From Carettochelys insculpta (Eukaryota; Chordata; Testudines; Carettochelyidae), in contig NC_134138.1 of assembly GCF_033958435.1 (NCBI RefSeq), positions 184,361,298-184,425,297 of the forward strand: a stretch of DNA of 64,000 nucleotides, read 5' to 3'. The notes under the pieces were generated by a model. It worked only from the letters and a program-made list of their open reading frames with translations. It was not told where the DNA came from and made no database searches. A program made the position numbers and the translations under genes. This document shows, in pieces, positions 59,226-64,000 of the stretch; the first letter of the stretch is position 1; the number at the start of each line of letters is the position of its first letter.

Positions 59226-59664
59226 TGGGGTGTCTACACAGCAAAATTATTTCAGAATTATGTGGTATTCTGAAATAACTGCGAGCCTCTACACAACGCA
59301 ACTGTTATTTTGTAAACCTCATTGTATGAAGAAAAGTGCATATTCTGAAATAGCTATTTTGGAATAAGGGCTGTGTAGAGAAGGAATAGGGGCTACTTTG
59401 AAATAAACTATTCTGAATAGCTTATTTCGAAATAAAGCTGCTGTGTAGACACAGTATTTCAGATTAGAGCCCCTGGACACATTGTTTCCAGGGGGTCTAT
59501 TCTGAAATAGATTCTATTCTGTGTGTGGACAAACTATTTTTGAATAATTTTTGCTTATTTTGAGGCTTCCCTGTAGTGTGGATGCATTATTCCGGAATAT
59601 CTTATTTTGGATTAATAACTCTGGTATAAACTATTCTGGAACATCTCTGTAGTGTAGACATACC
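59226..59664. mobile_element. Harbinger-type MITE ('gtctacac', TTTC-rich interior)
   Basis: Left end 'ggggtgtctacacagca' and right end (minus) 'ggtatgtctacactacaga'. ATT on both sides (59223-59225 and 59665-59667) could be the 3-bp duplication. The interior repeats 'tattctgaaata', 'ttatttcgaaataa' and 'tgtgtagac', the same style as the element at 30114. Encodes nothing. Confidence 0.7.
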
Positions 59665-59794
59665 ATTGGCGAGCAGTGGGATTCCTTTTGGAAGTCTCAA
59701 AGAAAAGGGATTGACACAGGTGGGTGTTTTCTATTGCTAAAGAGGAACAATATCTGGTTTTCGGCATGATATTGGAAACAGGCCTAATAAGTAA

Positions 59795-60228
59795 GGCTAA
59801 GGCTCGATTACAGGGATTTGTCGGCAGAAGTTTGTGTCAGAAGATATCTTGTGACAAAACCTCTGTCGGCAGATTGCGGTCAGACCACAAAAGTGGATTG
59901 AAAGAGCGATCTGCTCTGTTGGCAGAGAGCAACCTGGCTGTCTGGCAACACTATCTGCAAAATGGCCTACCAGAAGCACAGCAGACAGGGTTGTGCAGTG
60001 TCCCAGAAGCCTTTGCTGTAGACAGAAGGGCCCCCTGAACATCCAGACTGGCATTTTGTTGACGGATCTCTGTCCACAGCAACATTCTTTCTTGTGGTGA
60101 GCGGGGTGGGACTGCTGCATTCTGTCAACCTATTGTCAACAGAACGCCCTTAGGAATCTGGTCGCTCCACAGGTTTTCTCGCTTAAATGGCCATTTTGCT
60201 GACATATCGCTCTAGTCTAAACATAGCT
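59795..60228. mobile_element. Harbinger-type MITE with TAA target duplication
   Basis: Inverted ends alignable over about 35 bp: left 'ggctaaggctcgattacagg' then 'gatttgtcggcaga', right (minus) 'agctatgtttagactagagc' then 'gatatgtcagcaaa'. TAA flanks both sides (59792-59794 and 60229-60231), the typical Harbinger target. Inner 'gtcggcag', 'gttggcag' and 'tgttgac' words repeat. No transposase. The 104-codon frame across it is an artefact. Confidence 0.7.
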
Positions 60229-61474
60229 TAAGTTTACTCATGTGAGTAGGCCCATGGAAATAATAAGACGCTTAGCAAGTGTACTGCCTCCCAGGCAAGT
60301 GGCTACAGGATAAAGGCCATTTCTGTATAAGAGTAGAGCTAGGTGGGAAATGGTTTTCCTCACCTGCAAAAACATTTGAGGCTTTGAAAAAAAGATCCCC
60401 TCCTGAATTGGACCAAAAAGTTGAAACCTTGAACATTTTTGGTGAACTGAAAATATATGTTAAAAAAAAATCAGTTCAGATCAACCAAAACACTTTTTTC
60501 AGTAATCCTGGCATGCTTCATTCAAGTTCTGATATTTTTAAAACCATAAATTAAGTTTGAAACTGAAGCATTAACACACAGTTTCCAAAAGGTAAAAACA
60601 GGATGTCCTGAAAGTTTTGGAACTTTTCTCAAAATGGTTTTTAAATGGGAAATTTGTGCAAATTGACCCATTCCTCTACCTGTTCCTCCCCGTCCTCCCT
60701 GGTGAGGCTGCTCTGGACGATGCTTTGCGGGAATACAAGGGGCAGAGGCCGGAATTCTGGCCAGCCCAGTCCTAGGCAATGAAACAGTGAACAACACCCT
60801 TCCCTGCCACTCCACAGCAGCATAAGAGGCACCAGCAATCTAGCCGTAAGGACAAGCATGCTGGAGCAATTTGTATAGTTGAGGTGCTGGGAGCCATTGA
60901 CGCAAACCATAAACCCCGTATACGATGGAAACCACTTTAAGCCAAGGGGCGCGGCAGCCATTCCCTATACCTAAGGAATAAAATTGTTCTGCAATTTAAC
61001 TTTTAATACTCTCGTAACTTGAGGGTGACACAGTTCAATGGAAAAAGAATAGCAACAATTATATCAATCACAGACAAGCTAAAGAATAATTTTGTGTCAG
61101 ACACAGGCAAAACATTGATGGCCTCAACTTTCCATCTATGGTTGTTTGGTTGGGTTATATAAGAACTAACTGATGTACGTTTTTTTTAAATGGCATTTTA
61201 CAAGTAACATGGTCACAAGACAGGAAAAACTAGATGTGAAATACATTTTTAAGGATTTGTTCACATTGTTGTGTTCCCACCACCCCTTCCCATTGCAGTA
61301 ATGCAAATTAAGCATAGGAGGGAAAAAAAAATCAGACCCTCCCCTATGACAAGCCTTGAAACCTCACAAAGAGGTTGCCAACCATCCAGGAACTAAAGCT
61401 CAATATGTCCAGCTGAAACTGGCAATTCTACTACAGTAGTTTCTCCTGCATCATCCCCTTTGATCAGGCCTAGC
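60229..61474. other. Intron, no gene seen
   Basis: No exon recognised. Overlapping frames on both strands at 60279-60961 have no domain. A T8 run lies near 61180. Confidence 0.5.
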
Positions 61475-61720
61475 AACGGGTGTGGGAGGCAAAAGTGGCT
61501 GTTGCCCCAGAGACTGACAATTCAAAAGTGCCTGTGACTCGGCTGCCACCGCTGTCACAGTAGCAGAGCTCCTAGCAATTTAAATTACCACCTGAAGCCC
61601 ACATGGCGCATTCCAGGCTGCTCTGGGAGCTGTTGAGGAGGGGCGGTGTGCTCCAGATGGTGCTAAGGGGGCTGCCCCACCCCCAGCCCTGCTCCTTCTA
61701 AACTTCTGGGAGCACACTAG
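61475..61720. repeat. Dispersed repeat, copy 2 of a pair
   Basis: Shares with 55670-55940 the order 'gtggctgttgccccagag / gcaactggtctggggcc', 'gctcctagcaatttaaatta / ccctaggcctttaaattgct', and a following 'ccacctgaagccc / actagagcac'. A GC-rich island in AT-rich intron. Confidence 0.45.
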
Positions 61721-63483
61721 TCAAATAATCTGGGTCCTATCCCCTTAACTAGAGGAAGAAAGGACTGCTCAAACCATTCCCCCACCTTCCCATTTAGCAA
61801 AACATTACACTATTTTAGTTCTATTGGGGTGTGTACTAAGGCTGTTTTAAACAGAAGCCTGTAAGAGCAGACCACATCAAGTGAAATACGGTGGTCTGTT
61901 GGCTAAACTTTACAGGTCTCTCATCACATATATGCTTTCCATATTTACATTACAACATTTGAGGTTCATCTGCTGAGAACGAGGTAGGTTTTAGTCGCAT
62001 TTCTGCTCTCTCCCTGTCTGCTAACCAACCTTCTCCTTTTTCTTTTGAACAGTATACTTTCGCCTATTTGACTGTCTGAACAGAAAGTAAAAAAATGATT
62101 TAAAGAATGCTCAAGATGTGAAAAGAAGAAAGAGTAGATCCCGAGAGGCATTCCTGGCTCAATTAACAATTTTATTAGCATAAAAAGATCCCCAAATAGG
62201 AATGCATAAATTATCTTTTCGCTCCACAGTTTTCAGAGCATGTATTCTGTGCAATGAATAAAAGTACCCAAGCATTAAAATGTTACTAGGTCAGGAAATC
62301 AGATTACTGGGATGATAAGATCCAGCCACCAAAGTTGTTTTGATTCTGCAGTTTTCAACATGCTTATTTGTCACTTGAAACAGCAGGCCAGATCCTGCTC
62401 TTAATTTGATAGCTGTAACTAAGCAGAATTTAGCTCCTTGGGTACAATTCATCTTCCAAATACACATGTTCCACAATAAAATAAAATAAAATAAAATAAA
62501 ATAAAATAAATCCGCTATCATTTGCTAGTACTGCATCATATGCATTCTCTTTGATTCTATTTACCTGAGACAGAAATCTCTTAATATTTCATCAGTGTTA
62601 TGAAATATAGTATAATTCAATAAAACACAGCATAACAACATCTATCAGAAAGGACAACTTAAGAGAAAGCATTGCATTTTTTTTATAAATCTCTATATAA
62701 TGATCACTGTCTACAGATGGATCAATTTGGCAGCTGCATAAGCATTGAATAAAGCAGTAACTACAGGTTCTGGTGTGGTAGTTTCTTCCCAATGTCATAC
62801 TGTTTTATCCCCTCTGAGCAAGGCCAAGAATGGTGCGGAAAAGTCAAGCAAAGACATATCCCTTTCCACCCTCCAGACCATGGACTCCCTCACCGTTTTT
62901 CAGTGTTCATGTACTGAGATTAGACCTGAGTGAAGTTCCAGAGAGGCCCAGGCCAATTCCAGGTTTTGAGGGCCCTGGCCATAGTAAAAAGAAAAAGTGA
63001 TGACACACGAAAACCAGGTAAGGCACCAATAAAGAGCAAGACAATTTGACTTTTTTTAATTTAACAAATGCTTTGTAGCCCTTTTTCTGTGCAAATGCAG
63101 TAATTATTGAAGAATGTGCATAAAAAGAAGTTGTGAAACTTGTCAAATGCCAAAATATTAACAAGTGCCTAAATCTGAGGTCCCCTTTGAGCTTGAAGCC
63201 AAGGCCATATGGCCCTCCTGAACCCTTCCCTGTAACCCTGACTGGTGCTGAACCTGAGTGCTTGTATAACTATAGGTTAGATCTGAGGAGACAAATGAGG
63301 TTTGCGAACATATTTACACACACACCCCACTCCTTGGAGGAGCTGGATGCTGGCCCACAGGGGAGGTCAGAACAACCTAGGGACTGCTCTAGCTTGCACC
63401 ACCTTGTAATGGCTTTCAAGGGGCATTATGCAACTAGGTGCTGCCAGAACAGTCCCACATGGCAGTGTTTTCCAGAATCGTGG
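61721..63483. other. Intron, no gene seen
   Basis: AT-rich. Contains the (ataaa)n run at 62475. Frames at 61966-62181 and 62907-63164 have no domain. Confidence 0.5.
62475..62510. repeat. (ataaa)n microsatellite
   Basis: Seven pentamer units of 'ataaa' without interruption. Confidence 0.95.
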
Positions 63484-63921
63484 GCTATGTCTACACTGTT
63501 CCCTTCCTTTAGAAAGAACCATGTAAAAATGGCCAATCAAAAATGCAAATAAGGTGATGATTTGCATATTCAGTATCTCATTTGCATAATGATATCCACT
63601 TACCATTCCAGACATGCTGTTTTCAAAAGCCAAAAAAACTATGTATACAGGGTTCCTTTGAAAGGACGCTCCGCATTCGAAAGCACCCTTCTTCCTAAAA
63701 AAAAAAATTAGGAAGAAGGGTGCTTTCAAAAGGGGGATCCCTTTGAAAGGAATCCCGTCTACAGGGCTGTTTTGGCTTTTGAAAACAGCATTGCCAGAAC
63801 GGTGAGTGGCCTCATTATGCAAATGAAGCACTGCATATGCAGATTGATGCCCCATTTGCATTTACAATCAGCCATTTTTTCATGCCCCTTTCGAAAGGGA
63901 GGGAGCAGTGTAGATACAACC
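63484..63921. mobile_element. Hairpin MITE with octamer motifs
   Basis: Ends: left 'ggctatgtctacactgttcc', right (minus) 'ggttgtatctacactgctcc'. At the centre the arms 'tcgaaagcacccttcttcc' (63678-63696) and 'ggaagaagggtgctttcaa' (63711-63729) pair almost perfectly around an A-rich loop. Pairing continues outward ('tttgaaagga', 'gttttcaaaagcca' against 'ggcttttgaaaacagc'). The whole 438-bp element can fold as one long hairpin. Related by interior words to 9804-10196. The frames across it on both strands are mirror artefacts. Confidence 0.8.
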
Positions 63922-63980
63922 TTTATATTAGGAAAGAAGTGCAAAGGGGCTGAGACGAATAGCCAGGAATCTCACTCATT

Positions 63981-64000
63981 GGCCATGTCTACATGAGCCC
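63981..64000. mobile_element. Start of another 'tctacay' element, cut by window end
   Basis: 'ggccatgtctacatgagccc' matches the terminal core of the MITEs and the Harbinger element in this window. The rest lies outside. Confidence 0.45.

Noticed and set aside
63133..63861. Frames of 139 and 164 codons across the hairpin MITE
   Set aside because: Mirror-image frames produced by the inverted repeat, with no domain.

Overview
This window looks like non-coding DNA from a non-avian sauropsid, most likely a turtle, with a crocodilian as second choice. The reasons are dense CR1 LINE tails, many MIR-like SINEs, foldback Penelope-like repeats, and a heavy load of hAT, Tc1/mariner-like and Harbinger-type DNA transposons. 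Birds carry few of the last three. There are no bacterial-type genes, operons, tRNA or rRNA genes, or CRISPR arrays. The species call is inference.

The only host gene I can recognise is POU6F2 (POU class 6 homeobox 2), on the minus strand. Two internal coding exons are visible, at 40495-40586 and 39293-39521. They are separated by a 973-bp intron, have canonical splice sites, and join in frame. They encode the N-terminal region that lies before the Gln-rich part and the POU domain. The rest of the window is flanking intron: at least 23 kb upstream (40587-64000) and at least 39 kb downstream (1-39292). That fits a gene known for very long introns.

The introns are mostly layers of dead transposons. 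1-13 kb: LTR-like and old LINE debris, a GC-rich 5' piece of a LINE with a broken ORF1 (4571-6955), decayed LINE endonuclease and RT pieces, a Penelope-like palindrome (8440-8662) and a foldback MITE (9804-10196). 13-25 kb: two CR1 tails, three TA-flanked Tc1/mariner-like elements, a hAT element with a perfect 8-bp duplication, and a second Penelope-like palindrome. 27-37 kb: a Penelope-like remnant, two 'tctacac/tctagac' MITEs, another hAT element with a perfect 8-bp duplication, and MIRs. 43-48 kb: hAT, MIRs, CR1, and a MITE with a Penelope-like copy nested inside it that keeps a hammerhead-ribozyme-like core. 51.1-53.3 kb: a PIF/Harbinger transposon with a nearly complete transposase gene, broken by one stop and one frameshift. 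55-64 kb: a diverged repeat pair, two more MITEs, and a strong hairpin MITE carrying five octamer motifs.

The Harbinger element and at least six small elements share a terminal core close to tctacac. They may form one mobilisation network in which Harbinger-type transposases moved the small elements. No multi-gene system new to science is evident. The most interesting signals are the ribozyme-like core, the repeated 13-bp target duplications of the Penelope-like insertions, and the hairpin MITE.
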